Virus record (IMG/VR): IMGVR_UViG_3300050118_000028
Span: 1 to 40,688 of that record
Source of the DNA: a virus
Length of the DNA stretch: 40,688 bases
Direction: 5' to 3' (one strand)
Shown here: in pieces, positions 31,776 through 39,111 of the stretch
How the letters are laid out: each line of letters opens with the position of its first letter
Position numbering within the stretch: the first letter of the stretch is position 1
The notes under the pieces: model-generated
Database searches by the model: none
Told to the model about the DNA's origin: nothing
Seen by the model: only the letters and a program-made list of their open reading frames with translations
Translations under genes and position numbers: made by a program

Positions 31776-32897
31776 ATGAAGCGCTATTTTCCCGCAACAT
31801 TGCTGATTGCGGTATCCGTCGCCCCCGCGCAGACACCGCCAGCGAGCTGGTGTACGCCGCAGAATGCGTGCACGTTTTCGCTCCCGCAGAAGCCGGGAAC
31901 CACGCTGAATGGGATCGGAACGTTCGGCGCCAACACGGCAATTCCCACCGGGGCCACTTCGGTGACGGTGACGCTGGTGCCGGACACGGTGACCTCGGCC
32001 TACACGGTGGCGCTCGAAACCGCGCCGATTCCGGCGTCGGGAAGCCCGAGTTACACGAGCTGCGCGACAGGCACCCTTGCGGCGAATCCAGCGGCCCCGG
32101 TTGTGCTTACCTGTACAGCTTCGTCGACCACCGGCGGCTGGAGCTACATGGAGGTGGTTACCAGCGGCGGAAGCGCCGCCGGCGGCTACCATCTCCAGTT
32201 TTCGGCAGTGCTGCCGGGCAGCTTTGCGCGCAATGCGGGACAGCCGAGCGGTACGGCCGGAGGAGATCTGGCCGGAAGCTATCCAAACCCTCAGGTGGCA
32301 GCGACGCATCTCTCGGCGGCGCTGCCGATTAACCAGGGAGGCACGGCAAATACGGCTGGCTTGGCCTCAGGCCTCAATGCCACAGCGCTGGCAGCTGCGA
32401 ATACCTGGACGGGGACGCAAACGTTCGACGGCGGCTTCAACCTGGACCGGCCGAGCAGCTCTGGCTATGCGGCCGTCTCCGCTTACCCTTTCGGCACCAT
32501 CACGCCCACCAACCCGGCGTGGGGCAGCGGAATCTACGGAACCTCCGGCAACAATAACTGGACCCTCTGGTCCTACGACGGATCGACAAACAAATTTCGC
32601 TTCGGCGTCTCGGCAGGCGGGGCGCCTTTCGGAGACATCGGCACTGCGATTGCGTCGGCGACGACCATCGCGCCTATCTCCGCCATCGTCCACGTCACCG
32701 GGACAACTCCGATCTCAACCCTCCTGGTTCCCTCTGGCTGCACAATAGCGGGCCAAGGCTGCCATGTGACACTTATCCCTGACGGGGCATGGAGCACCAC
32801 GACGGGAGGGAACATCGCTATCGGTTCCGCTGCCGTGGTGGGCCAGTCACTGGTTATGACCTACGACCCCGCAACCGCGCTTTGGTATCCAAACTGA
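31776..32897 (+). CDS. Secreted fibre-like protein
   Basis: The protein has 373 residues; AAAGGAG precedes ATG. The N-terminus 'MKRYFPATLLIAVSVAPAQT' is signal-like. 'PSGTAGGDLAGSYPNPQVAA' (about 155-174) is a motif often seen in phage fibres and in Acidobacteriota surface proteins. The C-terminal 100 residues ('ISAIVHVTGTTPISTLLVPS' onward) resemble the terminal domain of long fibres. Two Cys pairs are present. Together with its neighbours it belongs to a fibre/surface block with export signals. Confidence 0.6.
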   Translation: MKRYFPATLLIAVSVAPAQTPPASWCTPQNACTFSLPQKPGTTLNGIGTFGANTAIPTGATSVTVTLVPDTVTSAYTVALETAPIPASGSPSYTSCATGTLAANPAAPVVLTCTASSTTGGWSYMEVVTSGGSAAGGYHLQFSAVLPGSFARNAGQPSGTAGGDLAGSYPNPQVAATHLSAALPINQGGTANTAGLASGLNATALAAANTWTGTQTFDGGFNLDRPSSSGYAAVSAYPFGTITPTNPAWGSGIYGTSGNNNWTLWSYDGSTNKFRFGVSAGGAPFGDIGTAIASATTIAPISAIVHVTGTTPISTLLVPSGCTIAGQGCHVTLIPDGAWSTTTGGNIAIGSAAVVGQSLVMTYDPATALWYPN

Positions 32898-32936
32898 CTG
32901 GCCCTTCTCTCTGGAGACTGGACTGAAGGCTACGGC

Positions 32937-33221
32937 ATGGCAGAATTTACAATTGAGCTGGAGCGTATGCTTCGCAAACTGAAAAAGGACATGTACGACG
33001 GAGACGGCGCGCGCCCTGGCGTGACGACGCGACTGTTTTTGATCGAGAAGGAAGGCGAGGTGGTGGAAGCGAAGTTTCTTGAGCTGAAGGAGTTCACCGA
33101 GAGACTGATCGAAAAACTGCAGGATTCGGTATCGGCCATCAACCACAGCCTGCTCAAAGCGGCCGGGGCCGTGCTTCTGCTGGTCATCGCGGATATCCTC
33201 GTCAGAGTGTTTGTGAAATGA
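32937..33221 (+). CDS. Coiled coil plus C-terminal membrane helix (XhlA/holin-accessory-like)
   Basis: This 94-residue protein has a charged coiled coil (about residues 5-70) followed by a single C-terminal membrane segment 'AAGAVLLLVIADILVRVFVK'. This tail-anchored arrangement is like XhlA-type lysis accessory proteins. It overlaps the next start by 4 bp (ATGA). A lysis role is likely given the nearby hydrolase and membrane proteins. Confidence 0.6.
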   Translation: MAEFTIELERMLRKLKKDMYDGDGARPGVTTRLFLIEKEGEVVEAKFLELKEFTERLIEKLQDSVSAINHSLLKAAGAVLLLVIADILVRVFVK

Positions 33222-33463
33222 CCATCGAACTCAAAGTAAAAGAAGTCCTCGAAAGAGTCCTGCTCCCCGCCGACGACGCCGCCATCACATCGAGCGCCGA
33301 CCTGCGCGAGGATCTCGACGCCGACTCCCTCGATATCGTCGAAATCCAGATCGAACTCGAGGAGATGGGCCTCGAGATCACCGACACCGCGGCCGAGTGC
33401 TGGCGCACCGTCCAGGATGTCATTGACACCGCCGCAGCGGCGGAGAAAGCAACAACTCACTAA
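33218..33463 (+). CDS. Acyl carrier protein
   Basis: This is an 81-residue protein of acyl carrier size. 'DLREDLDADSLDIVEIQIEL' (28-47) carries the DSL motif, Ser37 being the expected 4'-phosphopantetheine attachment site. 'EEMGLEITDTAAECWRTVQD' forms the rest of helices 2 and 3. Host ACPs usually have 'IPDEDAEKI' where this has 'ITDTAAECW', so it is divergent. It sits between lysis-type and tail-type genes and overlaps the upstream gene. Phage ACPs are known but their roles are mostly unclear: an acyl donor for membrane or virion modification, or a mimic that competes with host ACP. Confidence 0.85.
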   Translation: MTIELKVKEVLERVLLPADDAAITSSADLREDLDADSLDIVEIQIELEEMGLEITDTAAECWRTVQDVIDTAAAAEKATTH

Positions 33464-34120
33464 ATGTTCACAGATTCCGATTTCCAGACTTCTCCGTTTG
33501 GGACGCACGTCGGGGGCGGGGATGGGAGCATTGGCCCCAACCCGCCCACAGTCCCCTACGCGCCCTTCCTGCTTCCTAACAATGCTTTCTATTCAGCGAT
33601 CAAGTCGGCGCCGGCTCCGGGCGCATTCCCCACCGCGATGACCTACTGGGACCGCCCGATCCTCGATCCGGGCGCCTCAAAGTTGGTGCTCGACTTCGAC
33701 GCTTACTTCGACGCCGGGATCGCCGCTCAGGCAAACGCGAACGCTTTCGAGACGGACACCATGCTGGTGAAACCAGCCGTATCTCCGGCGAAGAATCCGA
33801 GGACCAACTTCTCGATCCAGAACGTTGACGGGGAGCTGTACGTGATTCAAAAGGGACTGTGGGTGCCGTTTGCCAAACCGGGACCCTTCATGCCGGGGCA
33901 GAAATACCACCACACGATCGGATACAACCTGACAGCGGGCGCCTACCAGTACGTGACCATCAATGGAGCTGTCCACGTGGTGCCTGCCGCGCTGCAGACG
34001 GCGGACGTGATTGCGGATGGGTGGGCCGTGATCGCTGCGATGCAGCTGCAGCAAAGCCTGCTGCCGACCGGCTCAGGGTTCGCGGTGAGTCTGGACCACC
34101 TCACTTACACCTGGATATGA
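33464..34120 (+). CDS. Hypothetical surface/jelly-roll-like protein
   Basis: This is a 218-residue protein beginning directly after the ACP stop. A Pro/Gly-rich N-terminus is followed by strands such as 'SKLVLDFDAYFDAGIAAQAN', 'RTNFSIQNVDGELYVIQKG' and 'YQYVTINGAVHVV' that resemble concanavalin-like carbohydrate-binding folds. It may be a tail or depolymerase accessory; no catalytic motif is recognised. Confidence 0.5.
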   Translation: MFTDSDFQTSPFGTHVGGGDGSIGPNPPTVPYAPFLLPNNAFYSAIKSAPAPGAFPTAMTYWDRPILDPGASKLVLDFDAYFDAGIAAQANANAFETDTMLVKPAVSPAKNPRTNFSIQNVDGELYVIQKGLWVPFAKPGPFMPGQKYHHTIGYNLTAGAYQYVTINGAVHVVPAALQTADVIADGWAVIAAMQLQQSLLPTGSGFAVSLDHLTYTWI

Positions 34121-34569
34121 CCACGCCCGCGATAATTCCGGAGAACATCGACGCTGTCGATAACCAGTTCATGCTGGCGCTCTGCCTGTGGCGTGAGGCC
34201 CGCGGCGAGCTGGCGACAGTTGGTCCGATCGGTTACATCGCGGTCGGGTGCGTGCTGCGCAACCGCGCGGAGCGCGACAAGACGACCATCTACGAGGAAG
34301 TCACCGAAAGGCTCCAGTTCTCAAGTGTTACTGCGCCCGGCGATCCGGAGCTCACCAAGTGGCCGAAAAAGCGCAACGCGGCCGATTTCGCAGCGTGGAT
34401 CACGGCTCACCAGGTTGCCAGCGGCATCCTCTCCGGCGCTTACCTCGATCCGACAGAGGGCGCCACGTTGTACTATGCCGACAGCATCCCCTTCCCGGAG
34501 GACTGGAATCGCGCCAAGGTTCACCAGACCGTGAAGCTGGGAAAGCACATCTTTTTCACCGAGGTTTAG
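34117..34569 (+). CDS. SleB-type cell wall hydrolase (endolysin candidate)
   Basis: The protein has 150 residues, starting at ATG 34117 overlapping the previous stop. 'LCLWREARGELATVGPIGYI' with 'AVGCVLRNRAER' is the SleB (Hydrolase_2) signature, Glu of 'WREARGE' being catalytic. 'LYYADSIPFPEDWNRAK' near the end matches the family's 'A.yyh......P.wa....' region. There is no signal peptide. It lies just before a multi-membrane-segment gene, as expected for an endolysin beside its holin. A shorter relative is at 26680. Confidence 0.75.
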   Translation: MTTPAIIPENIDAVDNQFMLALCLWREARGELATVGPIGYIAVGCVLRNRAERDKTTIYEEVTERLQFSSVTAPGDPELTKWPKKRNAADFAAWITAHQVASGILSGAYLDPTEGATLYYADSIPFPEDWNRAKVHQTVKLGKHIFFTEV

Positions 34570-34581
34570 AGGAGGCAGTTC

Positions 34582-35475
34582 ATGCTTGCAGTTTTGCTTT
34601 CGATCCACGTCGCGTCCGCGCACCTGCTCGGCCTGTTTATGTTCACCTTCGGCTTCGCGCTGGCGGTGCCAACGCCCGTGAAGGCTCTGGCCATCGCAGC
34701 GGCCGTCTACGGTATTCTGCAGGCCGCCAAGGTGTCGCCGTGGCTCGGCCAGTACGTCGCCGGCTGGTGGGCACTTCTGATCAACGCCGCGCTCACCATT
34801 CTGGCGTTCTGGCTGACCATTCCCTCGACGCAGCTTTACACCTGGGGCACACTGACCGCCACAATTGTCACGATCCTCGGAAGTGCCGGTATCCACGGCT
34901 CCGTGCAAAAGCTTGTGCTCCCCGCTCCCCCGCCGGCGACATCCGCGCTGAGCAGCGGATCGATTTACTCCGGGCCTGCCGGCAGCGCGCAGAAGAGCGT
35001 TCCTCCGCTTGTGAAAGCGATTGTGCTCGTGAGCCTGATTTCTTTCACGCTTCTGCCGCTATGCGCGTTTTCCTGCAGTGGATCCCAGCAGCTGCAGGCG
35101 GCTAAGGCGAGCCTGCAGGCGTCGACGGTCATCGCGACCGCGCAGCAGGTCGAAATCGCGCTCCACCAGCAAAGCCTCGAAACGGACGCCGAGCACCAGT
35201 TCATCGAGCAGCAGTTTGACGACGTCGGCCAGATCGGGACGGCCGCAGACGCCTGTATCGGCTCCGCCAGCCAGAAGAACGGGGTGTTTACCTGCCTCAA
35301 CACGGCGATCGCAAAACTCGACGCGATGAACGCGCAGGGCGGCCTGGAGCTGAAATCGGTGCAGGCGAAGGGAACTTTTGAGACGGCGATCGCCGGAGTC
35401 CGCGGGGTGCTCGCTTCCATCGAGGCAACGCTCGGAGGGACGCCGCCGGTCGCAGCGGTGACCACCGCCAACTAA
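34582..35475 (+). CDS. Multi-membrane holin-like protein with second lipobox-like segment
   Basis: This is a 297-residue protein; AGAGGAGG precedes ATG. Four hydrophobic segments lie within residues 1-105 (starting 'MLAVLLSIHVASAHLLGLFM', then 'ALAIAAAVYGILQAA', 'WWALLINAALTILAFWL' and 'WGTLTATIVTILGSAG'). A linker leads to a fifth hydrophobic segment 'IVLVSLISFTLLPLCAFSC' (about 147-166), which resembles a lipoprotein signal with 'SCSGS' after it. The soluble C-terminus has two Cys. It could be a holin fused to a spanin-like or lipoprotein segment, or two genes in one frame. Confidence 0.55.
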   Translation: MLAVLLSIHVASAHLLGLFMFTFGFALAVPTPVKALAIAAAVYGILQAAKVSPWLGQYVAGWWALLINAALTILAFWLTIPSTQLYTWGTLTATIVTILGSAGIHGSVQKLVLPAPPPATSALSSGSIYSGPAGSAQKSVPPLVKAIVLVSLISFTLLPLCAFSCSGSQQLQAAKASLQASTVIATAQQVEIALHQQSLETDAEHQFIEQQFDDVGQIGTAADACIGSASQKNGVFTCLNTAIAKLDAMNAQGGLELKSVQAKGTFETAIAGVRGVLASIEATLGGTPPVAAVTTAN

Positions 35476-35509
35476 GGAACCTCACCCCCAAAAGAACGGA
35501 GCATCGCCA

Positions 35510-35710
35510 ATGAACGAAGCAGCAATCGTGAACCTTCTCGCTCAGCTCATCCCGCTGGGCATCACCCTTTATCAGAAAGTCGCAGCGAACGTGCCCGGCG
35601 CGGCCACCATCGAGCAGGTCCTCGCGCAGGCGGACGCGAACTGGAATGCCATCGAGACCACGGCGCAGCAGCAGCTGGGAACCGCAGCCGCGCAGGCGGC
35701 CACGAGCTAA
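35510..35710 (+). CDS. Small helical protein
   Basis: This 66-residue protein begins at ATG after GGAGC. 'IVNLLAQLIPLGITLYQKVA' is amphipathic; a short linker precedes 'IEQVLAQADANWNAIETTAQ'. Low in charge, possibly membrane-associated. It ends the lysis-type string; a 200-bp structured gap follows. Confidence 0.5.
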   Translation: MNEAAIVNLLAQLIPLGITLYQKVAANVPGAATIEQVLAQADANWNAIETTAQQQLGTAAAQAATS

Positions 35711-35722
35711 AAGATTCACCGA

Positions 35723-35808
35723 GGGACGGGCCTAACCTGGGGCCGCTCACCGACAGATGCAGTGACCGTCTTTGGGGAATCCTGCAGGGGTTTGAGATTC
35801 CCGTCCCG
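35723..35808 (+). ncRNA. Candidate structured RNA with tRNA-like closing helices
   Basis: GGGACGG (35723-35729) pairs perfectly with CCGTCCC (35801-35807), enclosing 71 nt. GAATC (35777-35781) pairs with GATTC (35796-35800) and abuts the closing stem with no unpaired base, as the T stem does in tRNA. CGCTCAC (35744-35750) pairs with GTGACCG (35762-35768) at six of seven positions. The 14-nt loop and lack of a proper D arm mean it is not a normal tRNA. It could be a regulatory RNA or an RNA motif; it is unproven. Confidence 0.35.
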
Positions 35809-35812
35809 ACAT

Positions 35813-35840
35813 GAGGGGGTGGCCTTCGGGCCGCCCCCTC
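35813..35840 (+). terminator. UUCG tetraloop hairpin
   Basis: GAGGGGGTGGCC (35813-35824) and GGCCGCCCCCTC (35829-35840) form a 12-bp stem with one G-T pair, closed by TTCG. No T tract follows, so it may be a partial terminator, processing signal or mRNA end protector. Confidence 0.6.
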
Positions 35841-35867
35841 GCTGCTTCAAACGTGGAACCCCATCAC

Positions 35868-35896
35868 AGCGTTACTGCACTATAACGCTGTAACGC
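35868..35896 (+). promoter_or_regulatory. Inverted/direct repeat before 35912 gene
   Basis: AGCGTTA (35868-35874) and TAACGCT (35883-35889) are inverted 7-mers. TAACGC recurs at 35891-35896 as a direct repeat. TATAAC at 35881-35886 is -10-like but no -35 is seen. Operator-like in shape. Confidence 0.4.
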
Positions 35897-35911
35897 CGCA
35901 AAGGAGCCAAA

Positions 35912-36190
35912 ATGCCACTGAAGAAGGGCAGCAGCCAGAAAACCATCAGCACGAACATCGAGGAGTTCCATCACGGCCCGACCTTCGCGAAGACCGCCGC
36001 GAAGTTCGGGAAGAAGACGGCGAACAAACAGGCTATTGCGGCGGCGGAGTCACAGGCGCGGCGCAGTCCCGGGAAGAAGGCGGCCGACGGAAAAGGCGAT
36101 CGCCATGGCTGCCACGGCAGGGGGAGCTGCAGCTCGAAGGCGGCTCACGAACCCCACAGCGCGATCACGAACCAAAAAGGCAAATACTAA
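35912..36190 (+). CDS. Small basic phage protein (MPLKKGSSQKT type)
   Basis: This is a 92-residue, strongly basic protein; AAAGGAG precedes ATG. The start 'MPLKKGSSQKTISTNIEEFH' resembles the N-terminus of a widespread family of small phage proteins of unknown function. 'KFGKKTANKQAIAAAESQAR' continues the pattern. The last ~30 residues are Gly/Ser/His-rich and less typical, so a small frameshift near codon 55 cannot be excluded. Confidence 0.55.
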   Translation: MPLKKGSSQKTISTNIEEFHHGPTFAKTAAKFGKKTANKQAIAAAESQARRSPGKKAADGKGDRHGCHGRGSCSSKAAHEPHSAITNQKGKY

Positions 36191-36196
36191 AAGCGC

Positions 36197-36225
36197 TTGC
36201 AATACCGGCAAAATGCCGCTACTCT
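36197..36225 (+). promoter_or_regulatory. Promoter of the ATPase operon
   Basis: TTGCAA (36197-36202) and TACTCT (36220-36225) are 17 bp apart. The stretch GCAAAATGCCG before the -10 matches the promoter at 13727-13755 at the same position, and ATACCGGCA (36202-36210) is the RHH half-site reversed. Transcription would start near 36232. Confidence 0.5.
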
Positions 36226-36330
36226 GCATTCGGGTATGGCGGCTATTTGGTCCAGGGAAACCGGCGCGCGGGAATCGTCCAGCGCGCGGGGGAATGCAAA
36301 CAGTCGCCATCCTCTCGAGAGGAGAGAACG

Positions 36331-37680
36331 ATGCGACTGCTTGAATTCGTTGCGGAAAACTTTAAGAAGGTCCGGGTGGTGGGGATCGTACCGAAGCACC
36401 GCGTGGTGCAGATCACCGGCCGGAACGGCGTGGGAAAGACCTCAGTACTCGATGCGCTGTGGGTGCTGTTCGCCGGCAAAAAGGCCATCCCCGAAAAACC
36501 TGTCCGCAGAGGCGCGGACCGAGCCAAGCTCAAAGCCACCATTGGCGACGATGACGGTAAGCCGATCCTGATCGCGCGTCGCATCGTGCAGCAGGACCGC
36601 ACGACCCAGCTCACCATCGAAGCGGCGCCCGGAGCGGAGCGGCCCGCCGGCACGCCGCAGGCGATTCTGGACCAACTTACCGGCGTGATGAGTTTCGATC
36701 CGGTCGCGTTCATCCACATGGACTCGAAGCAGCAGGTGGAGATCCTCCGGGCTACGGTGAAGCTGGATGTGGACCTCGATGCGCTTACGCTGGCAAACGC
36801 CGAGGACTACGACAAACGACACGGCATCAATCAACGCACAGAGCAGCTCACCGCGGACATCGCGGCGATCCAGCTCAGTGTGCCCGACCTGCCGGCGGAG
36901 AAGCTCGACGAGGCCGCGATCCACACCGCTCTCGATAACGCAAACAACAAGAACCAGGCGGCGCACCTGCAAACGCACATCAAGGCGGAGGCGGACGCCG
37001 CGCTCGCTCGCGTGGATCAGTCCATCGCCACCGCCGAGGAAAAAGTTCGGGACGCGGAGCGATTGATCGAGGAAGCGGAAGAGAGACTCGCTCGCTCAAA
37101 AACCATGCGCGGCGAAATGGTGACCGCGCTGGCGGAACTGAAGCAGACCCGCGAGGAGCAGGCAAAAAAGGTAAAGAAGCTTCCCGCCGGCGAGCTCGTC
37201 GACGTCACCGCGCTCCTCAAGCAACTCACCACGGCGCAGACGATCAATGCGGAGATCGACCTGCGCGCCCGACAGATGAAACTGGCGCAGACCCGGCTGG
37301 AGCTGCAGCGCGAATCTGAAACCATCACTCGCCGCATGGAGCAGCGCGAGGAGCGCAAGCGCGAGGCCTTCGTCAACGCGAAGTTCGCGGTGCCGGGGCT
37401 CACGTTCAACGAGGAGGGAGTACTGTGGAACGGGCTGCCCCTGGAGAACGCCGGCGAAGCCGAGCAAATCAGGATCAGCGTCGCGCTCGCGATGGCATCG
37501 AAACCGAAGCTGCGCATGATCCCGATCCGCCACGGCGAGGCTCTTGACGATCACTCCCTCGCCCTCATCGAGCAGCTCGCCGAGGAAAACGACTTCCACG
37601 TCTTCATGACTCGCGTCGACTCCAGCGGCAAGGTCGGGGTGGTCATCGTCGACGGCGAAGTGGAAAGCGACAACCAATGA
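36331..37680 (+). CDS. Rad50/RecF-like AAA ATPase
   Basis: The protein has 449 residues; ATG 36331 follows GGAG by six bases. 'GRNGVGKTS' (30-38) is Walker A. The middle (about 190-350) is coiled coil. Near the end 'LENAGEAEQIRISVALAMA' is a loose ABC signature and 'IRHGEALDDHSLALIEQLAE' is the Walker B/D-loop region, as in phage SMC-like ATPases whose Walker B varies. Such proteins aid recombination or replication in phages. A 12-bp palindrome, CCTCTCGAGAGG (36311-36322), overlaps the Shine-Dalgarno sequence and could limit translation. A GTG at 36247 would extend the frame without a good ribosome binding site. Confidence 0.85.
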   Translation: MRLLEFVAENFKKVRVVGIVPKHRVVQITGRNGVGKTSVLDALWVLFAGKKAIPEKPVRRGADRAKLKATIGDDDGKPILIARRIVQQDRTTQLTIEAAPGAERPAGTPQAILDQLTGVMSFDPVAFIHMDSKQQVEILRATVKLDVDLDALTLANAEDYDKRHGINQRTEQLTADIAAIQLSVPDLPAEKLDEAAIHTALDNANNKNQAAHLQTHIKAEADAALARVDQSIATAEEKVRDAERLIEEAEERLARSKTMRGEMVTALAELKQTREEQAKKVKKLPAGELVDVTALLKQLTTAQTINAEIDLRARQMKLAQTRLELQRESETITRRMEQREERKREAFVNAKFAVPGLTFNEEGVLWNGLPLENAGEAEQIRISVALAMASKPKLRMIPIRHGEALDDHSLALIEQLAEENDFHVFMTRVDSSGKVGVVIVDGEVESDNQ

Positions 37681-37937
37681 GCGCCGCCGATATCAACGTT
37701 GCCAACGTGGGCAACGCGCGAGCTGCGAACATCGCCAGCCAGCGTCTCTCCGCCGCCAGTGGTCAAGGCTTCATCCCGGGTATCTGCCGCTTCTGCGGCT
37801 GCACCGAGAGCATGCCCTGCACCGTGCAATTCAATCCTCCCGCCTATTGCTCGTGGTTCGACGCGCCGGAGAATACGGTGTGCAGCGCTGCAGCCTGCAT
37901 CGACGCAGCCTTTGAAGAGGAGGAAGCGCAGCAGTGA
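37677..37937 (+). CDS. Cys-rich zinc-binding protein
   Basis: This 86-residue protein is coupled to the ATPase (ATGA). 'CRFCGCTESMPC' (37-48), 'YCSWFDAPENTVCSAAAC' (57-74) give seven Cys, the layout of small phage proteins of the 'CxxCGCxxxxxC...CSW' type. An acidic tail follows. The family is linked to DNA metabolism genes in phages; role unknown. Confidence 0.75.
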   Translation: MSAADINVANVGNARAANIASQRLSAASGQGFIPGICRFCGCTESMPCTVQFNPPAYCSWFDAPENTVCSAAACIDAAFEEEEAQQ

Positions 37938-38203
37938 GCGCACCATCCGAATGGCCACAATGGTTGACAACACCGCATCTCGTCGCGCAGGCCCTGAACT
38001 GGCTGCGCTGGAGAACCCGGGAGAGCGCGCTGCTGATCGTCGCAATCGGCGTGAACTCGATCGCGATCGCAAAGGATCCGAAACTGGACCCGGAGGACGC
38101 GATCGCGCTGCTGGAGCTCGAGCAGGACACAATTGCGGAGCTGCTGCGCCGACTCATGGACCAGCGCAACGCGTACGGCTCCAAACAGCGGCCCCAGCGG
38201 TGA
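37934..38203 (+). CDS. Hypothetical helical protein
   Basis: The protein has 89 residues and a GTG start overlapping the previous stop. It is helical throughout ('LVAQALNWLRWRTRESALLI', 'EDAIALLELEQDTIAELLRR'). Coupled to both neighbours by 4-bp overlaps. No family recognised. Confidence 0.6.
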   Translation: MSAPSEWPQWLTTPHLVAQALNWLRWRTRESALLIVAIGVNSIAIAKDPKLDPEDAIALLELEQDTIAELLRRLMDQRNAYGSKQRPQR

Positions 38204-38490
38204 AGCACACCGAGATGCCTACCCTCGACGGCAAACTAAGCCCATTCACCAGACTTCAGCGCCGCGAAACCATCATCGCAAAGAACAAGCCGCCGGCTCG
38301 CCCATCAACGAAGGTCAACAACGGCGCCGGCCGATGGATCGAGCAAAGCACCGGGAAGGCCGTGATCTATTGCGGGCACTGCCACGCCCCTGTGGTGGAC
38401 AGCGTGGAAGCGCGACTCCGACACGGCCAGATGCGTGGGGACGCCTGCGCGCACGCCCTGTACGCACAGCGCATGGGCGTGCTAGGGTAG
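38200..38490 (+). CDS. Hypothetical protein with CxxCH pair
   Basis: The protein has 96 residues and a GTG start overlapping the previous stop (GTGA). A basic N-terminus ('RLQRRETIIAKNKPPARPST') precedes 'IYCGHCHAPVVDSVEARLRH', where CxxCH plus later Cys/His could bind zinc. It is the last gene before the terminator at 38527. Confidence 0.6.
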   Translation: MKHTEMPTLDGKLSPFTRLQRRETIIAKNKPPARPSTKVNNGAGRWIEQSTGKAVIYCGHCHAPVVDSVEARLRHGQMRGDACAHALYAQRMGVLG

Positions 38491-38526
38491 TGGCAGGCAG
38501 ACGCAAATCGGGTGAGACGAGCGAAA

Positions 38527-38566
38527 GGGCCAGCGGACTGAGAAACCGCTGGCCCTCAGCTTTTTT
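38527..38566 (+). terminator. Strong intrinsic terminator
   Basis: GGGCCAGCGG (38527-38536) pairs perfectly with CCGCTGGCCC (38546-38555) and is followed by TCAGC and six T (38561-38566). It ends the rightward ATPase operon against the oncoming leftward operon. Confidence 0.9.
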
Positions 38567-39111
38567 CAGTAGCCTTTTCCCGTGGGTTTGTAGCGGTTGA
38601 GTGCGTTGGCAATTCGACGCGCGGAGGTGTGAGAGACGGCGACTGCAACGCGCTCCGGCAACTTGCCGGACGCGCGCTTCGTCCGCATCACCACATCCTT
38701 CACGGCGACGAACCGCGCGCCATTCGCGCCCGATTCACTTGCGTTCGCCGCGCAAAAAGTGGAAAGGTTGCTCGGTGTACAGCTGGCAAGCCCGCATGCC
38801 GCGCACAGTGGATTCGTCGCGATTTCCTCCTCATGTTTTCTCGGCTTTGGCCCGTGATCGCGCCACCATACCAATGCATCATAGGCAGAAGGCAATTCGT
38901 CATGCGGAATATTCTCTTCCATTCGGTCTATTTCCGCTTGAATCTCTATCGGATCTATTTCGGTCAATTTCTTGCGCGGTTCTCTCAAGGCGTCCATAGG
39001 TTCCTCTCCGTTCGATTGGCTACCACTAACAGGTAGGCAGGTTTGCCGCATCCTGTTTTCGACCCGTGCCATAAGGGTCTTCATCAGGTGGCTACTCCGG
39101 TGCTTCGCCAT
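38566..39111 (-). CDS. Hypothetical protein of the leftward operon
   Basis: This is a 181-residue protein; ATG 39111 follows AGGAGG. It overlaps the ArdC stop by 20 bp. It is hydrophilic, with 'PIEIQAEIDRMEENIPHDEL' in the middle and 'CAACGLASC' (about 103-111) as a Cys cluster. The C-terminus is basic. No family recognised; co-expression with ArdC suggests an early role. Confidence 0.6.
   Translation of the reverse strand: MAKHRSSHLMKTLMARVENRMRQTCLPVSGSQSNGEEPMDALREPRKKLTEIDPIEIQAEIDRMEENIPHDELPSAYDALVWWRDHGPKPRKHEEEIATNPLCAACGLASCTPSNLSTFCAANASESGANGARFVAVKDVVMRTKRASGKLPERVAVAVSHTSARRIANALNRYKPTGKGY

Noticed and set aside
35723-35808. A functional tRNA
   Set aside because: The T-like loop is 14 nt and no D arm or 7-nt anticodon loop can be drawn, so it is listed only as a structured RNA candidate.
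12983-35863. Shared 14-mer AAACGTGGAACCCC at about 12985 and 35849, with a similar one at 40624
   Set aside because: A few 14-bp matches are expected by chance in 40 kb, and no consistent position relative to genes is seen.
36236-36571. Leaderless 111-codon frame just after the ATPase promoter
   Set aside because: It overlaps the ATPase gene out of frame and has Arg/Ser-rich shadow composition.
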